From: CAZSWR01 sp964610885
Lineage (GTDB): Bacteria > Bacteroidota > Ignavibacteria > Kapaibacteriales > UBA2268
NCBI GenBank assembly: GCA_964610885.1
Contig: CAZSWR010000012.1
Coordinates: 1 to 54,617 of the forward strand
Reading direction: 5' to 3'
DNA length: 54,617 nucleotides
Shown: one piece after another, positions 53,019 through 54,617 of the stretch
Layout: the number at the start of each line of letters is the position of its first letter
Position numbering within the stretch: the first letter of the stretch is position 1
The notes under the pieces: model-generated
Database searches by the model: none
What the model saw: only the letters and a program-made list of their open reading frames with translations
What the model was told of the DNA's origin: nothing
Position numbers and translations under genes: made by a program

Positions 53019-53441
53019 TCATTTTTTCTTCTTCAGGAGCAGCCCAAAACCGCAACCAACCAAAATAAAGGCAAATACAACGCTGAAGTCGAAATGCGGC
53101 AGGAAATAATCAATTGTTTTGATTGAGCCGAGAAGGATCAGGAAAAAGGCGATTATCTGAATTGTTCGGTCTTTGGCTTTTGGTACTGGTTTTTCTGCCG
53201 GGCTGGGGGCGGCGTCGCTGTCGAAAATGGTACTGTCGGAAAAGGCCACCGATTGTTTGCCCGCAGGGATTATTGCCCAAAGCACGAAATACAGAATTCC
53301 GCTGAAGCCCCAGAAAAAAACCGTAGCGACGAAACCAATGCGAACAATGACGGGATCGATATCAAAATATTCGGCAATGCCACCGGCCACTCCGCCAAAC
53401 ATTTTGTTCGTCCTCGAACGATATAGTTGCTTGTTCATCAT
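53019..53441 (-). CDS. PspC-domain envelope stress protein
   Basis: 140 residues. The PspC domain (~5-62) has LYRSRTNKMFGGVAGGIAEY, then DPVIVRIGF and FVLWAIIP. After a polar Pro-rich linker come two further membrane spans (~92-108 and 116-134). PspC-type proteins help in the response to membrane damage. AAGGATG stands before the doubled ATG at 53441. Pairs with the LiaF-like gene. Confidence 0.93.
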   Translation of the reverse strand: MMNKQLYRSRTNKMFGGVAGGIAEYFDIDPVIVRIGFVATVFFWGFSGILYFVLWAIIPAGKQSVAFSDSTIFDSDAAPSPAEKPVPKAKDRTIQIIAFFLILLGSIKTIDYFLPHFDFSVVFAFILVGCGFGLLLKKKK

Positions 53442-53525
53442 TTTGCATCCTTTCGAAAAAACTCACCCTAAAGGTACCTACGAGGCGCTTCTCTCTTTGT
53501 TACATATTTGATGAATAATTTTGAA

Positions 53526-54329
53526 TCAAATTAGTGTGGCTAGCGATTCGACCACACAGTCATTAAAATGCAGCTCTTTCAGATTTGTGCAGTTTTGAAG
53601 GAAGCTATAATCCGAAATCGAATCAGTTCCTTGGAAGTTGAGCACTTCAATATTCGACCAATTTCGGAATTCTTTTATCCTTTCGAGGGCTGTAGATGGA
53701 TAGAATGAATAGTTGAAATGAAGTTCTTTCAAATTAGGCAGCATGTTAAGTACATTGAAATCAATAAAATCATTTTGTTCGAATTCAATATGTTCCAAAG
53801 ATTTCAAATGTTTCAGGCTACTAAAGTCCTTTATCTGTAGCCCATACAAATCCAGTCGCTTCAAATATCTGAGAACTGACAAAGCATCGAGATTGTCTAA
53901 TTCCATTGATTCTACCTTTTCTTCATCAACTTCAAGATTTTCATTTGAGAGATCAAGAGCGAAGAAAAGATACGCGTTGGCTTTATTATGAGTATGGGCG
54001 AATATTCTTTCAATTATTTGCGATAATGGTAAATACTCCAGATCGATGATTTTTAGAATATTACAGTCGATAAGGAAATCCTCGTTGCTTAGGATATCAG
54101 TATCGTTCCAGGACAACACTGGCTTTCTCGTGAGATTGAACGATTCATAACTTGATAAATCCGATGAAATATCGTGTTTAACATCAGTTTCCATGTTGGA
54201 TAGAAAGGCATTTATTCTTTCTATATGATTAATCTCGCTTGAAAAGTCATTCCGAATGATATACGAAAAGATAAGTTTCCACTTGTCATCAAGAGAATTT
54301 AGCCAGGCATGATATTCAGTTATATCCAT
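53526..54329 (-). CDS. Cytoplasmic leucine-rich-repeat protein
   Basis: 267 residues, no signal peptide. The first ~145 residues are helical and unrecognised. From ~150 to 265 leucine-rich repeats of ~22-24 residues can be read (LKRLDLYGLQI, LEHIEFEQND, LKELHFNYSF, IEVLNFQGTD, LKELHFNDCV). Such repeats usually bind proteins. AT-rich. It follows the partial gene at the right edge by 32 bases, in one transcript by position. Confidence 0.75.
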   Translation of the reverse strand: MDITEYHAWLNSLDDKWKLIFSYIIRNDFSSEINHIERINAFLSNMETDVKHDISSDLSSYESFNLTRKPVLSWNDTDILSNEDFLIDCNILKIIDLEYLPLSQIIERIFAHTHNKANAYLFFALDLSNENLEVDEEKVESMELDNLDALSVLRYLKRLDLYGLQIKDFSSLKHLKSLEHIEFEQNDFIDFNVLNMLPNLKELHFNYSFYPSTALERIKEFRNWSNIEVLNFQGTDSISDYSFLQNCTNLKELHFNDCVVESLATLI

Positions 54330-54361
54330 TATTGGTATTGTATAAAATGAGAAAACTAAGG

Positions 54362-54617
54362 CTAAAGGTACAGTTCAAACAGCTTTTCTTTGCTCTGCTC
54401 AGAAAGCATTTTTTGGAATCTGATCCCTTGCTCGTTAATTAATGCTTCTTCTAAAAATTTATGTGCTTTGTCAATTGTACTGTTCAAGCAATTGAGAAAT
54501 TCAACAGAATTATTTGCAAAATCATCCTCAATAATTTCAGTAATAAATTCAGGTCTTGAATCAAATTCTTCCCGAATGCTATCAGAATTCCAACGAAGAT
54601 TATTCAATTTCAGTTCA
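54362..54617 (-). CDS. Partial gene at the right edge, unknown
   Basis: The frame is open to the end of the window, so the start lies outside; at least 85 residues are seen. The visible part is polar and helical with many Glu and Asn (FITEIIEDDFANNSVEF, KAHKFLEEALINEQG), without membrane span or known motif. A TTG at 54607 could be a start but has no support. It lies directly upstream of the LRR gene. Confidence 0.6.
   Translation of the reverse strand, partial: ELKLNNLRWNSDSIREEFDSRPEFITEIIEDDFANNSVEFLNCLNSTIDKAHKFLEEALINEQGIRFQKMLSEQSKEKLFELYL

Overview
The window looks like chromosomal DNA of a Gram-negative member of the Bacteroidota/Chlorobiota (FCB) group, probably a Kapabacteria- or Ignavibacteria-like lineage. 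Three independent signs support this. Three proteins end in, or appear to end in, type IX secretion (T9SS) sorting domains (63-1541, 15244-15921, 45315-46931). Several upstream regions match the Bacteroidetes promoter (TTTG, about 20 bases, TAnnTTTG), best before 15921 and before the tRNA-Gly gene. Many genes lack a Shine-Dalgarno sequence. The exact lineage is an inference. There is no transposase, integrase, phage gene or CRISPR array.

Layout. 0-4 kb: a T9SS cargo protein without a visible signal peptide, two small membrane proteins and a periplasmic rhodanese. 4-8 kb: a minus-strand group (LytR_C protein, rsfS, argS) and a divergent guanine deaminase. 8-16 kb: envelope genes (small barrel-like protein, double OmpA-like protein, NlpC/P60 hydrolase), a CheZ phosphatase with an unusual tail, an MBL-fold lactonase-like protein and a secreted temptin-like protein. 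16-23 kb: ligA followed by a serine-hydrolase homologue that has lost its catalytic residues, radA, an SDR, folC and an acidic unknown. 24-33 kb: M20 dipeptidase, SnoaL-like lipoprotein, a small protein with a flagellin-like end, CPBP protease, glyoxalase-II-like enzyme, MscS channel, then a coupled pair made of an MCP-tip-like coiled-coil protein and an ODP-type di-iron MBL protein. 33-39.5 kb: succinyl-CoA:acetate CoA-transferase, YhdH-type reductase and an FAD/Fe-S D-lactate dehydrogenase-like protein. 39.8-45 kb: receiver-kinase hybrid, a RelA/SpoT protein with a changed hydrolase site, RmuC and tRNA-Gly(GCC). 45-54.6 kb: T9SS nuclease, a 1.3-kb gene-free repeat nest, a lipoprotein, a secreted unknown, an epimerase, a LiaF-like/PspC envelope-stress pair and LRR-type genes cut by the right edge.

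The genes are mostly housekeeping, in short operons bounded by clear hairpin terminators. The most unusual material is signalling: the MCP-like/ODP pair (30808-32375), which resembles a soluble oxygen- or iron-sensing chemotaxis module, and the CheZ at 12642-13670, whose tail carries five copies of a peptide like the CheY-docking motif of FliM. The intergenic spaces hold at least four families of dispersed hairpin repeats, including a roughly 110-130-bp element built of three hairpins.
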